Below, in pieces: positions 9,049-21,216 of a stretch of 39,351 nt of DNA (the stretch's first letter is position 1; the number at the start of each line of letters is the position of its first letter). The stretch covers positions 1 to 39,351 of the forward strand of contig JAFISE010000235.1 of assembly GCA_022560025.1 (NCBI GenBank), written 5' to 3'. The position numbers were made by a program, and so were the translations under genes. The notes under the pieces are model-generated. The model made no database searches, had not been told where the DNA came from, and saw only the letters and a program-made list of their open reading frames with translations. The stretch is from Stagonosporopsis chrysanthemi (taxonomy: Eukaryota; Ascomycota; Dothideomycetes; Pleosporales; Didymellaceae).

Positions 9049-9920
9049 TAGCTGCGCTAAACAGAAGAAGGGAATGTCGAGGGACAGTTCCTTGTTAGAT
9101 AGTTGTTGGGAGGCGATAGTATGGGGCTTGTTCTTACGGGTGCTCTTACATCTCTGCAGTCTGACATTCTGATCTCGTCTCCAGCTTAAAATCTACCATG
9201 AATCATAAGTCTATGTCTTGATATGAAAGTCTTTCGTGTGGTTTCGCCGTCATCGCATTTCTACATTGATGCCTACATATCAAGAACTTTGCTGCAGCAC
9301 TATCAGCGGTGATTTTCGTAAAGCACCAAGCTTGATTGACGTCAAAGTAACTGCTAAGATTGGCAGCACAACAATCGCGACAGTGATTGTGCGTTGGATT
9401 GCAGAACAGGCGGGCCTTTGAGTTGACGATCTCTGCATTCCGTAAGAATCCTTGAACATTACGTGCATTGATAGCATGATAAGCAGGTAGCGGACACTGC
9501 CGCTGTGGAATCCAGGGTCAGTGTGTTGACGTAGGTAGGCTATAATTCGGCACAAACCCGACGACAGGCTGTGTGCGGCTCATACCCTGCAGTTGTAATC
9601 GCATAGGGAAACATGCTTGCGCGTTGTTGAGCAAAGTCAGGATTGTTAAGTATAAAAAGTTGTGAAAAGGATCGATAAGGTCGTAGTGCATGCTGGGTAC
9701 AACCTAGCTAGACCAGAAAAGCTCTACTCGGGCTCCTTACATTCGGAGTCCAATATAGGAAACTCCGGTGCCTCTTGCGGCTACTTCCGCCAAGGCGTCA
9801 CTCCTGATTACCAATCTGCGATGATTAACAATCCAAATCCGGATGCGAAGGTACTTCTATAGTGAGTGTCTTTTTCCCTGAGTAGTGGCTTTACACACTG
9901 CGCGCGCAGCTCTAATCGAT
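9049..9920. other. Gene-free stretch upstream of the ABC transporter
   Basis: The base composition is normal. Short ORFs in this stretch have no recognisable similarity and no coding-like continuation. It contains a TATA-box-like TATAAAA at 9651 and probably the promoter and 5' UTR of the transporter. A GTACTT...GAGTAG segment at 9851-9885 could be a 5' UTR intron, but no reading frame joins it to the gene. Confidence 0.5.
9651..9657 (+). promoter_or_regulatory. TATA-box-like motif upstream of the ABC transporter
   Basis: TATAAAA lies 270 bp before the proposed ATG at 9921. The position would allow a transcript start near 9685 and a 5' UTR of about 235 nt. Functional use is inferred. Confidence 0.35.
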
Positions 9921-12900
9921 ATGACAAACGACACGGGAACACAGAAAGGAGCACCAGTGGCTGAGCTAGTAGCCAACTTCATCAGCGCATGTCGAACATC
10001 AGTAAGGAGCGAAGGAAATACCATTAGATGGAACCATCTTGAGCTTGAAGGTGCTGGTCGTGGCGTAAGATTGCATCAGCTCTATGCTAAACTCGCTCAC
10101 TGAAAATGTCCAGCATGAGATCGCACCCACGATCAGTTCCATGTTCCAACGCTATACACGAATGATTTCGAACTTTCGCCACGAGACGCCTACACGCAAG
10201 CTGCTACATGACTTCTGCGGTCAGCTTGATCCGGGGGAGTTGTTGATGGTCATTGGTCGACCTGGCAGCGGTTGCACGTCATTTCTGAAAGCCTTGTGCC
10301 ATCTACACGAAGAATACATAGGCACAACCGGCTCAATCGTGTACAGCGGAAAGCAAGCGGACTTTAAAAGCACCGACGCGCCGGCAGAGACCACCTTCTG
10401 CGGTATGCTGTATCGAAATTACTAAGGAAAAAGGCTGACAACCAATCCTAGCTGAGGACGATATTCACTTTCCAAGCTTGACTGTGAAAGAAACATTGGG
10501 GTCAGTACAAAGGGCTGCGATAAATCTTCTTGATAAACGTCATGAGTTCCTTGTAAACAAATTTGCTGACCTATGCCAGATTTGCAACCAAATCTAGATT
10601 TGGGAATATCATGTCAAAGACCGAGGTTGATCAGACCGTCGTCATTCTCGCTCAATTGTTTGGCATTGACCATATCCTAGCGACTAAAGTTGGAGATCAC
10701 AAGATCCAAGGCGTTAGCGGTGGTGAAAGGCGACGCGTCTCACTCGCTGAAGCCTTCATAACATGTCCAGAGTACGTTTTCCTGAATCGTGCCAGTGGCT
10801 CTGAGTGTTATCTAATCCAATAAAACAGTCTGCTCTGTTATGATAACCCAACTGCAGGTCTGGATTCCTCTACAGCTCTAGAGTTTGTGCAGATGCTGCG
10901 CGAGTATGCTCGTCAGACTAATATGGGTGCTGCCATTAGCTTATACCAAGGAAGTGATGAGATGGTGCCTCTGTTTGATAAAGCCTTGATCATCAACTCT
11001 GGGCGATGCATCTACTACGGCCCAATGAGTTCTGCCAAAGCTTACTTTGAGAATCTAGGGTTCGCTTGCCCTCAGATGATGTCGACCACCGACTTCTTGA
11101 ATTCCATGTCCGCCGATCCTAAAGCACGACAACTCCGTGAAGATTTTGAGCTCTGGAACGTGCCACAAACTCCAGAAGAGTTTGCACAAGCGTTTCGACA
11201 GAGTCAGAGCGGGAAGGAGTTGGCTCTGAAGCTTGACCAGGGTAGCGACCAGACGAGTACGAAGCAAGCCTCATCAGGCCCTCGATACCCAGTCCCTATC
11301 TGGATGCAAATCCTGCTCTGCGCATATCGTCAATATCGAATCTTCATTAGCGACTACAACTCCTGGATAACTGAAGCAGCTTGTATGGTTTTCCAAAGCA
11401 TTATCCTAGGCACGGTCTTTCGCAACCTCCCGCACTCTACTCAGTCTCTATACCAAGTTGGATCCGTCGTTTTCTATACCATCATGATACCAGGTTTACA
11501 GTCCATGAGCGAGTTTGGTAACACCTTCGCACAACGCCCGCTACTGTTAAAGCACAAAAGATACCGATTTTATCACCCACTATCATATGGCTATGGACAG
11601 ATCCTGACCGATATTGTCTGGAAAATCGTGGCTATAGCCTACAACATACCCATGTACTTCCTGGCTAATCTTCAAAGAAAGGCGGACCGCTTCTTCATCT
11701 TTTTTCTCATCGCTTACATATCCCACTTGACTCTCTCCATGTTCTTCCGATTCATCGCTGTTCTATCGCCTAGCGTGGAAAAGGCTGGCTTGCCAGTAGG
11801 ATTTTTCCTCACAACGCTGGTCATATATACAGGGTGGTACATTCCACCTCCGCAGATGCAGGTCTGGCTGAAATGGTTTCGATACCTTAACGTAAGTCAT
11901 GTTCCCACCTGCTTTGGTATTAGTCACGCCTCTGACCAATTCGTAGCCCATGTACTATGCCTTTGAGTCACTCATGATCAACGAGGTCGGATCCCAACAG
12001 TACACTTGCAGTCCCAACGATCTTATTCCTCGAGGCCCGGACTTTGCCGAAGTTGCGAATCAGGCGTGCGCGATTCAGGGCTCCGTGCCTGGAAATGACT
12101 TTGTGGAAGGCTCGGCATATCTGAAAGTACTGTATGGATTTGATAACTCCAATCTTTGGCGGAACATCGGGATAAATGCTGGTTTATTTGTTCTCTTTGC
12201 TGTGCTTGTCGGGTAAGTGACACCCGAATCAGGTTTACAGTCCCCATGACTAACAACACGCTCAAGGTTTGCCATGGAGCTATTCAAATCGCCAGCTGGC
12301 CTCATGGCTACCGTATTTTACCGGCGGTCAGAAGTCGGTGTTATGTCGGCTTCTAGTAGCACGCAAGACAAGGACGCCGAAGCACAGAAGTCGGGAAGTG
12401 CGTCCCCTATGAGAATATCCACTGGCTCAACGGAGAAGGAACAATCTTCAGCTAGCCCTGCGAAAGGTCGATCGCTTTCGTGGGAGGATCTATATCTTAC
12501 TGTTGATCTTAAAGGCGAGCAGAAGACATTGCTGAATCACCTCAATGGGTTCATTGCCCCAAGTTCATTGACGGCTCTGATGGGAGTTTCAGGAGCTGGA
12601 AAGGTTTGTTCATGCTACTCGTCCCAGGCTCTTCTGACAAGTTTCTAGACCACCCTTCTCAATACACTTGCTGGCCGTTCTGATATTGGGAGGCTAAAGG
12701 GTACATTATACCTGGATGGATCTCCGCTCCCAAAGTCGTTTCACCGACGGATGGGCTACGTTCAGCAACAAGATGTGCATCTACCCACCCAAACCGTCCG
12801 TGAAGCTCTGAGGTTTCCAGCGTATCTACGTCAATCTACCTCAGTCCCAATCGAAGAAAAGAACGCTTACGTCGAGGAAGTCATGGAGCTACTGGAGATC

Positions 12901-14456
12901 GAAAACATTGCCGAGGCACTGATAGGAGTCCCTGGCGCTGGCCTCAACCTGGAGCAGCGAAAACGTGTATCAGTGGGGATCGAGATGGCTGCTAAGCCTG
13001 AAATACTCTTCTTAGATGAGCCAACGTCTGGTTTGGATGGACAGTCTGCTATTTCAATTGTCCAACTTTTGAAAAAATTGACCCGGTCTGGCTATACAAT
13101 CCTTTGCACGATTCATCAGCCTTCGGCCATACTCATGGATGGATTCGACAACTTGTTACTACTTGCCAAAGGGGGAAGAGCTGTTTATGAAGGCCCATTA
13201 GGAGAGCATTGTTCTACCGCGCTCAAGTACTTCGCTCAGCATGCCGAGCCTTGTAAAGAACCAGAAGAAAACCCTGCGGAATATCTTCTTGCGACCGTGG
13301 GCGCTGGCTCTCGATCTAAAGTCACGGCAGATTGGGCTGAGATCTGGAATGAAAGCAAGGAAAGAAAGGAACGAGAAGCGATGCTGCAGGCTAATAAAGA
13401 GCTCTCTTTATCGGAAGAGTCGCGCGAGACTCTGTATGCCACACCACTAACCTATCAGTTACAGGTCGTCCTCCAACGCACTTGGCTTTGGTATTGGCGC
13501 GAACCACAGTACTTCTCAGCAAAGCTCTGGCTGAACCTTTCCAATGGCCTGCTGAACGGATTGACTTATCTGAACATCCCCTCCACTCAGCAGGGCGCCT
13601 ACAACCGGGTCTTCACGACTTTCATGTCATTTCTCATGGGGCCGCCACTTGGCCTTGCCCTGCAACCGCGTTTCTCTGCTTTTCGAGACATCTTCATATA
13701 CCGAGAGAAAGCCAGTCGGTCGTACTCTTGGATAGTTTTCGTTTTGAGCATCATCGTCGTTGAGCTGCCCTTTACATTGATCACGGCGCTGGTCTATTGG
13801 CTTTTGTGGTATTACCCTGCAGGTCTTCAGCAAGATGCGACACACGCAGGCTACTCCCTACTGTGCTACTGGCTATTCCATGTCTTCGTCGTCAGTCTTT
13901 CATTCCTCATTGTGGCTTGGATGCCAAATCTCAATGCGTCCCTTATGGCCAACGGATTCTTCTACATGTTCGTCAACACATTTGCAGGTACTCTGACGGC
14001 CCGGGACTTAACGCCAGCCGGCTGGCGCTGGTATTTCGAGGTCTCTCCTCTATACTACTTGTCCGAAGGCCTGACCTCCAACTCTCTTTATGGGACACCC
14101 GTACATTGCACGTCGAAGGAGGTCACTTTGTTCAATCCTCCAGGAAATACCACTTGCATCGATTTTGCTCGCTCATTCTTGGAATCTGCGACTGGATATC
14201 TTCTCAATCCCGATGATCAAAAGAACTGTGAATACTGCCGATACGAATTTGGCCAGGACTACGTAAGTCGCCACCACGACGCTATGTGTTACACGAGACT
14301 AACACATTTTGCTAGTACCAACCTTTTGGATACAACGTTGAGAATCGATATCGCAACATTGGCATCTTCATTGGATTCATCGCGTTCAATTTCACCGCCG
14401 TTATAGTCGGTACTTACCTTACCAAAATCAAAAAGTGGAAGCGTAAAACCGAGTAA
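9921..14456 (+). CDS. PDR-type ABC transporter (pleiotropic drug resistance, ABCG)
   Basis: Nine exons: 9921-10064, 10114-10402, 10452-10500, 10580-10771, 10829-11891, 11947-12212, 12267-12603, 12649-14262, 14316-14456; 1364 residues. The order is NBD-TMD-NBD-TMD. NBD1 has Walker A GRPGSGC (96-102), signature VSGGERRR (206-213) and Walker B-like LLCYDNPTAGLD (226-237). NBD2 has Walker A GVSGAGK (774-780), signature LNLEQRKR (879-886) and Walker B ILFLDEPTSGLD (899-910). The missing Lys in the first Walker A and the degenerate second signature are normal for fungal PDR pumps, where the two sites are unequal. Two blocks of hydrophobic helices follow the NBDs. The expected role is ATP-driven efflux of hydrophobic compounds at the plasma membrane. 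The N-terminus is short (about 95 residues before Walker A), so an upstream exon may be missing. The gene is intact although it lies close to the RIP block. Confidence 0.92.
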
Positions 14457-15043
14457 AGTCTATTTTGGGGATGACTTTCTAGATAGTTGTATTAAAGTAA
14501 TGTGTCTTACGGCGGCGGCCTTAATTTGACTTTGGTTACCGCTGGTGGAATCCAGCATTGATGTTCGATTGTCCTCTGCACATAGCACCTCACTCACTTT
14601 CAAACAGCCGATATACATCCTATTCTCTATCTCATGATAAGTCACCTGCTCATCAAACCCCCACCATGCCTTCTCAGGCCCCAAATCATACTTTCCCCCC
14701 CCCCCCCCCCAATATCACACCAATCACCTAGTTAGCTTGTATAATAGCTGCCAGAATCTGCGAACCACATTACACTGGCACGCACAGTCGTATCAATCAG
14801 CGGGCAGCGCTGTGAGTAGCCAGGGCCTACGTTGTAAGCTGCAGACGGTCTCTCAGAGCCAGGATATATTTGCTATGTTTCTGTTTTCCCTGTGCGGTTT
14901 ACCAATCGAGAAAGTCATAAGTTTCACAGTTCATCGCGTTCCTGTTTCGAGGCATGAGTCCCTGTCTGGAAAGATTCGATTTGGTCAATCTCTCCAGATC
15001 TGTCTATGATAGCCAATCGAGGTACAGGCTCGTCAGCCGGCAG
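14457..15043. other. Intergenic stretch with a C16 homopolymer
   Basis: This is the space between the 3' ends of two convergent genes (ABC transporter and alpha-galactosidase). It contains a run of 16 C at 14695-14710. The ORF at 14737-15009 shows no recognisable domain and I do not consider it a gene. Confidence 0.6.
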
Positions 15044-16461
15044 TCAGTTGCTATAGTACGTCCCATTTGGCCATGTGCACTGCCAATAGATTGCACAATA
15101 CGGTAGACCAAGAGCATTTGGCTCAGGCTCTGGACCCGCATCGTTGAGCAGTAGTGCTGCCACACCATGAGGAGGCAGGGTAACGGTTAGGTTACGCAAT
15201 ACCGTTCCGTTATGAGTATGCGACCACATATCGTACACATCGTAGAGACGACCTGCCCGGATAGCCCAACTTTCAGTTAGGTTGAAGAACATGTCTTGCG
15301 TCGCATTCAGTGTGTTGAGAAGCATGAAGACAACTCCATAGCTGCTGTTCCCTGACCAGTACTGTGCGGGATGAGTTGCATTAGAGATGTAATCAGGTTG
15401 GCCGTCACCCCAGCGGAAAGGTGCAATTGACTCGCCAACATTGGGATCCTGGTTGATTTTGATAATGTCTTGGTTTTTTAAGATGTCTCTGGCCTCTGCG
15501 CTGGCATTTGGAAGGTTGGTGGAGATGAAAAGCGGACTCTTCAGAAGTGCCCATGCTGTGAAGTGGCTTTTAGCTTCATCATATGTGAGATTTCCGATTG
15601 GATCGCCTTGGCCTGTGTTTCCAACCTCAAGCATATCCATGTCATTGTGACCATGAAAGTCGGTTGCCCAGTACTGGAAGCTTGCATTGTCAATGATAGC
15701 AGCCAGGGAGTCCCACCAAGGCTTGATATCACCATTAATTCGCCAGCTGTGGCCAAGTCGTTTTGCCCAGATCCAAGGCTGCTGCCATCCCCACTCACAT
15801 ATCGAGAACCAGAACGGTTGTTCATTGTTCTCTGCCGCCCTGGCGGCGATAGCATCAGCCATTCGCTGATAGCGCCCGAGGACATTTTCGTTTGTGATGT
15901 TGTCGAATGGAATGTAGCAGTTGTCGTACTTCAGGTAGTCGAAACCCCACTCGCTGAAGGTTTGGAGATCTTGCTCCTCATGTCCATACGAACCAGGGTA
16001 CCCAGCGCATGTTTTGTAGCCGGCATCCGAGTACGCCGACGCAGAGATTCCAAGGCTTTTGAGCTTATCGGTCAAGCTTCTCATTCCCGAAGGAAATCTT
16101 TCGGGATCTGGACTGATCAGCACTGACTATCAGGCTGCTTACCTGAACCTACGTACCTTCCAACAGCGTGCCATTGTTTCCACGTTCTTTCTTTGTGAAG
16201 CAATCATCAAAGATGATTGAGTTATAACCTGCTTCGACGAGTCCTTCGTCCACCAATGAATGCGCCATAGCTAGGAGCTTCTCTTCGTTATAGTTGCAGC
16301 CGAATGCATTGAAGGCTGAACTGTTTGTTGGTAATCGGTCCGTACATTATCGTCTATTACGCACTATTATAGCCCATCTTTGGTAGCTTTCCCACGCCAT
16401 TGTTCAGTGCTGTCACCCCGGTGACAAGCAAGCTAGTGGTCAAGAAACGTATCTTGGACAT
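15044..16461 (-). CDS. Secreted alpha-galactosidase, GH27
   Basis: Three exons on the minus strand (16461-16365, 16315-16157, 16107-15044) give 439 residues; both introns are 49 bp. It hydrolyses terminal alpha-1,6-galactose from galactomannans and raffinose-type sugars outside the cell. An N-terminal hydrophobic segment (about residues 5-18, ending VTA) looks like a signal peptide. GH27 marks follow: MGYNTFNAFGCNY near 29-41, IIFDDC in exon 2, the nucleophile Asp147 in YLKYDNCY and the probable acid/base Asp212 in SWRINGDI, then GHNDMDMLEVGN. A small C-terminal beta domain ends the protein, and many N-x-S/T sites suggest glycosylation. The first acceptor (TTCAG) was chosen because it gives the family NTFNAFGC junction. 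A TATAAG motif lies about 70 bp upstream. Confidence 0.93.
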
Positions 16462-16529
16462 CTGCGGCCTTTAATCGAATGACTCTGGTGCAAGCGAGGT
16501 GATGTGACCCTCACTATGGTCAGTACGGA

Positions 16530-16535
16530 CTTATA
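16530..16535 (-). promoter_or_regulatory. TATA-box-like motif of the alpha-galactosidase gene
   Basis: TATAAG on the minus strand lies about 70 bp before the ATG at 16461, a normal spacing for a fungal core promoter. Use is inferred. Confidence 0.4.
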
Positions 16536-16599
16536 AGCCTTTTCAAAGTTTCAAGATCTGCATGACATATTAATGCATCGGGGTTTTTAACGAGCCGCT

Positions 16600-18640
16600 G
16601 CTGAACGATCTTCGCAGATCATAAAACGAAGCTTTTCACGGTCCGGTCGTGTCGCTCCGTGTCTGAATGGGAAACACTGATGTTCTGAAGCACAATTTTT
16701 ATTTGTGGAACTTGAAATTGCCCCTCTTCTCTGCCTTCTATGCCACGAGCGATGTACAAAAATCACAAACTCCCGCGATTCTGCAGCTGTCGGGTCAATC
16801 GGGAGTAGAACCGCCTTGGCGAACTGTACTGAAGCTAGAAGAAACTGCATCAAAATCATCAATTACCGGTCGCTTACCAGGATTACCAGTCGCAGACCCA
16901 TGCACCATGCTTCGAACTAGCTTTCGCACAAGAGACGGCGATGTGCGATGGTACCGGATGCAGAGCCCTAAAGCTAGACGCGCGTCACCGCTAAACAAGA
17001 ACGGCCGGAGAGCACTGAGCAGGGATACGTGCTGGATCGAAGAACATCTACACCTTGCCGGACAAGGTCCACTTTGAGTACTGAGTATGTTGTTGACAGT
17101 TCAGAGGATACTCCGGATCCGAGATGTTGTACTGTGGGGTTGCAAGGGCGTCGCACAATACCGACAAGCGCTAATATGGCGCCAAAAGTGAGTTTTTGAA
17201 CACGCAACAAATCATAGTGGCTGGCTGAACAAGAGCCGAACGTGAATCATCAAACCATGAGCGTAACTTTTCTTAATTCTCGACTCTGGCAGGAACTTGA
17301 GTCTTGCTGCTCGAAAAAGATACTCAATCTAGGGGAAGATTGGACATTACGTGGCCCAGGATGGACTCTCAGAGCAACGTCAAGTTTGCTACCAGTACTA
17401 CGAGCTGCCGGCGCGGCGCTCAATACGTAACCTAAAGTCTTTCATCACCCAGATCCCCTGTCTGTTCAGCGCAAAGCCTGAATTATTGAGAACATAGTCT
17501 GGGAAGATCGCTTAGCCCATTGGAATTTGCTGTTGGTTTGCCCGGTTGGCAAACGGCAAAGTCGAACTTTTTAGAGAGCCGTACTTGATGTCATTTATCT
17601 CCTTGTACATGTGATCTTCCTCGCTCACCATCACGAGAATCCTGTTGAAATCCATCAGCGCGACACATACCCCGAGACACTGTTATTTGATGTAGTGAAA
17701 CACGGATTAACATTGCTAGTCTTCTCAGCATATTCCTCAGTCACGTCTTTCAGGTCGAAAGTAGTTGCATCAGGACTGTGTGTACGTTTCGACTGCTGTG
17801 TACGCAGAGACGATCCACTGTCGTATATGTCGTCCCCGAGATACTTGCCATACTCACATCTTGAATGGGCGTTGCTGCTTTGTGAGCCTAGACGCAGGAG
17901 ACAAGATGCGTTGCCCTTCCTCAATGACGGCCAGCATATTGGCATTCTGTGCACTTCAGCATCGACAACTAGCGATAAGACTTTGCCTCGGCCTGTCTCT
18001 TGGTTATTTCTCAAACTCTTGTGCGGTTTGTGTGTCAGGTTGGTCAAAAATCTTCAACAGTACTGTACTGCTCTTATCGTTCCAGCCGAGGCATCGCTTC
18101 TAGCACAGATCTGAAGATGAGTTTTGCCTACGGTTTTTGTAAGCGTTGTTAGCTGCTTTCAATGCATGGCTCTGTCGGTGCTCGAGTGATTGACGAGCTA
18201 TCTACAGCTTACCTAGTGCAAGCCAGAAAGGTCCAGGGAAATGTGGAAGATGTCGCCGTTCTGTCATACGTGGACAAAACACAAGATCAGAAGCGCTGGA
18301 AGTATAAGGCTCCAAAACCGTCTTCTGTAAGCCTTACGATATCTCGAGATGACAGGCTGCCCATTGACAAACGCTACATACTGAACCAACACACATGTCA
18401 CGAAACACAACTCCATGACATTTTAACTGAATACAAGAAACCAATCATCATGTTCAATTCAAGTCACGTGAAGACCACAGCGCATTGCAGAGTCGCGATA
18501 ACACAGCAATAATGTCGATCTGCTCACTCAGCTTAGCAATCACTGAGCTTAGAAATCCAAGCCACAAGCACGACATGCGCCAGCAAGTTGCCTATGTGTT
18601 AGACCTAGCGACACAAAAGAACGCTCGAGGCCAGTCTCGA
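16600..18640. other. Two-kilobase stretch without recognisable genes
   Basis: Several medium ORFs exist on both strands (for example near 16667-17077 and 17655-18114). None has a recognisable domain, membrane pattern or intron-joined continuation, and overlapping ORFs on opposite strands suggest chance. Composition is near normal with patches of extra A and T. It may hold old, decayed sequence; I see nothing I can name. Confidence 0.5.
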
Positions 18641-18709
18641 TACCAAAAAATCCAGCCTGTCGTGATGAGTTCTGCTCGGCCTACATTGTTGAATATAGAC
18701 ACAGCACCC

Positions 18710-19976
18710 ATGTCTTCCTCCGCTTCCAACTCGGCTTGGGCCGTTCCCAGCCCCGCAACGTCACCCTCACACCTCATACGGCGCTCTCATTCAATACCAA
18801 CTACAGGTCCACGCCAGGTGCTCGTCCGACTAACCGCAGCCTCGCTTAACTACCGCGACCTTCTCGTGGTAAAGCGCTCACCTGAATATCCGGGCATTGA
18901 TGGCCTACCGGGAAACCACAAAACGAATCTAATTCCTTGCTCTGATGGCGCTGGTGTTATACATACTGTAGGTCCTGATTCGAAATGGACAGGTCGTGAA
19001 GGGACAAATGTGCTTTTACATCCCAACGAATGGCTATCGGGCGATGTGAGGAATCTGGATTTGACAAGAGTCTTCGGTGCAGCGAACTCTGATGGTGTTT
19101 CATTCCCTTCGAGGCTTTTCAACGTTGCAAAGATGCTGACATGATCAGGACTATTGCAACACTGGGTGGTCGTGTCTGACGAGCGTGTCGTCGAAGCACC
19201 AAAGCATCTAACAGCTGCTGAGAATGCTAGCCTGGCGACTGCTGGAGTAACGGCTTGGAGTGCGATTTGAGAAGCTCTTGATGCTTCTTTTGATGGCGGA
19301 TTACGTGATTGGCAAGACGGTAAAAGACTGCAGGGAAAGACAGTTTTGACGCAAGGAACAGGCGGAGTCAGCTGCTTCGCAGTTCAGGTTAGATTTTATC
19401 CCATCACGCCACCTTTGATACTTGTTGATGTCGTTAGATCGCAGCTGCCCTTGGGGCCACAGTGATTGCAACCTCTTCGTCAGACGCGAAACTCGCCTTC
19501 GCTAAGAAACTTGGTGCAACGCACGGTGTCAACTACGCAACAACGCCAGAATGGGATCGGGAGGTGCTGCGCTTGACCAGCGGCAAGGGCGTTGACCATG
19601 TTATCGAAGTGGGTGGTGTCAAAACTTTGCTGAAGTCCATCAAAAGCGTTCGAGCAGGTGGTCTGGTCAGTCTGATCGGTATCTTGAGCGCGCCTCAAGA
19701 CCTGCCCAACGAAATCATACCAAGTCTTCTCTTTGGCGGCAAGATAGGTAAGCATCATTGTTCTCTCGATTTCCCAACGCTAAGTGCTGTCCAGTGAAGG
19801 GTTGTGTGGCGTTTAGTCCGGACTCAACGGCTGAGTTTGCCCGGTTCGCTGAACAACATAGCATCAAGCCTGTAGTTGCGAAGGTGTTCGACTTCAACGA
19901 TGCGATCGCGGCTTTTGAAGCGCTACAAGAACAGACTGAAGTTGGGAAGATTGCAATCAGGATCAGCGAAGACTAG
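18710..19976 (+). pseudogene. Zinc-type alcohol dehydrogenase / quinone-reductase-like (MDR) gene with an internal stop
   Basis: Exons 18710-19094, 19149-19387, 19438-19747 and 19795-19976 total 372 codons in one frame. The only fault is TGA at 19268-19270 in ...TAWSAI*EALD. The stop lies where an Arg (CGA) would fit, so one C-to-T change could explain it. MDR-family features are clear: VLVRLTAASLNYRDLLV near the N-terminus, PCSDGAGVI, HPNEWLSGD, then DERVVEAPKHLTAAENASLATAGVTAW. The nucleotide-binding part is GTGGVS...AAALGATVIATSSSDAK, and near the C-terminus is FDFNDAIAAFEAL. The family oxidises alcohols or reduces quinones/enones with NAD(P)H. The start was set at MSSSASNSAW; an ATG at 18665 is also in frame. 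All splice sites look intact, so inactivation is recent, or the stop is read through or a sequencing error. Confidence 0.8.
19268..19270 (+). other. In-frame TGA interrupting the MDR gene
   Basis: It sits in exon 2 between ...AWSAI and EALDASFDGG. Both sides are conserved-looking MDR sequence in the same frame. CGA to TGA is the simplest explanation. Confidence 0.8.
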
Positions 19977-20642
19977 GAAGTGTGGTGTCGATGTACTGTG
20001 CGGGACAGGGTACTGTACTATATACGCGCGGCCAGAATTCGAGCTCAACGTCGCGATCGGTATCATCCAAGATGAGCGACATTTCCACGAGAATCGTCAT
20101 GTCTGAACTCACTTTATTTGCAGCACGACCAATGAATTTATTGCCGCTCGTTTCGATTAGTGGGGGCCGCTTTTCGGGCGCTACGCAGGTGGTCTGATGT
20201 TCCTTGGTGCACGTCCCGAATCGGCCCAATGCGGCAATACAATCATGCCACTTTCGTCTTGGATGTGTAAAGCGTTGTCAAAACTAGGCGGGCGGACAAC
20301 ACGGAGGCTGTGTAGGGGCATGTGACTGTTGGGTACATAGGTTGTAGCGTCGCACTGGTCACGTACGCTTCCTTTCCACTTCATCATCACTCACGACTAT
20401 TCCAAGGTTGCATGTGATCCGCCATCTGTATACTCAGCCAATCAAAAGCACGATCAGAACGCCATCACACAGTTGTTCGCACAAAATTGATATCCTTCCA
20501 ACCTTGAAGCTCTGAGGTGGAAGGCATCACACCCACGTCTCTTCCGGAACTGCACGCTGGCATACAGAACCAGCAAATCACCATTTCGTTCTTTGAAGAC
20601 TACACCCCAGCAACACAGTGTCCTCGCCTTACAGCACGCAAG
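19977..20642. other. Intergenic stretch, no gene seen
   Basis: Short ORFs on both strands overlap each other and show no domain. It probably holds the 3' end of the MDR pseudogene's transcript and the promoter and 5' UTR of the small gene at 20643. Confidence 0.5.
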
Positions 20643-20879
20643 ATGTGGTTCACGCGTGGCTTCTCCTTGACCAACTTCGTCATCGGCACTTCCGCACTGT
20701 CTTTCCAAGTCTTTGTACTCTACCCGTGGCACGAGCAACTCGACGAAGAATTCAAGGAGCTGCGGAGAGAGCACGCGAGACTACTCGATGAGACACATAA
20801 ACAGCATGGTCTTGAGTTGAGGAGAATCCGGGAGCAATTGGAAGAGCTGAAGGGGGAACGGAGGGGTTGGTGGCGGTGA
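20643..20879 (+). CDS. Small single-TM coiled-coil protein
   Basis: A 78-residue single-exon ORF from the first ATG in this frame; the in-frame sequence further upstream has no ATG. Residues 8-28 form one hydrophobic segment (SLTNFVIGTSALSFQVFVLY), and residues 30-73 are a charged, heptad-like helix (LDEEFKELRREHARLLDE and similar). One membrane helix at the N-terminus followed by a coiled coil is typical of small mitochondrial inner-membrane assembly factors, but I do not recognise the exact family. Coding character is supported by the smooth amphipathic pattern. It ends about 340 bp from the tail of the convergent gene on the minus strand. Confidence 0.65.
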   Translation: MWFTRGFSLTNFVIGTSALSFQVFVLYPWHEQLDEEFKELRREHARLLDETHKQHGLELRRIREQLEELKGERRGWWR

Positions 20880-21216
20880 AGAGGAGGGAAAGTGTCGTTA
20901 ATGACGGATGCAAGAATCGGGGTGGGTAGACTTTGCGTTCCGTGGATAGCGTTGCAGGTTGTAGGCTGGCGACACTGTTCCTATTATCACGCACGCTGAC
21001 GGCTCACAGAAAGTCTGATGTGAGAGTAAACCAATTGATATTCTGCATCAACCAATACCATTTAAAGCGCTTCAACTGCTGAACAAATGCAACGTACTAA
21101 TAAGCTTAGAAACAAAAACGGGCGCTGTCATATGCGGTATACTATGAGGTGCGCAAAATCGATGACGCATTGGAGACTAAAGCTCCTCAAAAAATTGTAA
21201 AAATCGCTCAACGGCC
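20880..21216. other. Intergenic stretch between convergent genes
   Basis: It is AT-leaning noncoding sequence that probably holds the 3' UTRs of the genes at 20643 (+) and 21283 (-). I see nothing else in it. Confidence 0.5.

Noticed and set aside
9236..9862. Short ORFs upstream of the ABC transporter (for example 9280-9555 on the minus strand and 9662-9862 on the plus strand) as genes or as a first exon
   Set aside because: No domain, overlapping on both strands, and no splice phase joins them to the transporter exon beginning at 9921.
14737..15009. 90-codon plus-strand ORF between ABC transporter and alpha-galactosidase
   Set aside because: No recognisable features; starts within an intergenic region between convergent genes.
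15563..16126. 187-codon plus-strand ORF
   Set aside because: It is the antisense shadow of the alpha-galactosidase exon, whose catalytic motifs are unambiguous.
17611..18114. 167-codon plus-strand ORF and a 130-codon ORF opposite to it
   Set aside because: No domain or signal; mutual overlap on opposite strands suggests chance.
9921..20000. A secondary-metabolite or catabolic gene cluster (pump, glycosidase, dehydrogenase)
   Set aside because: No synthase, no pathway regulator, large gaps between genes and mixed orientation; co-location alone is not evidence.
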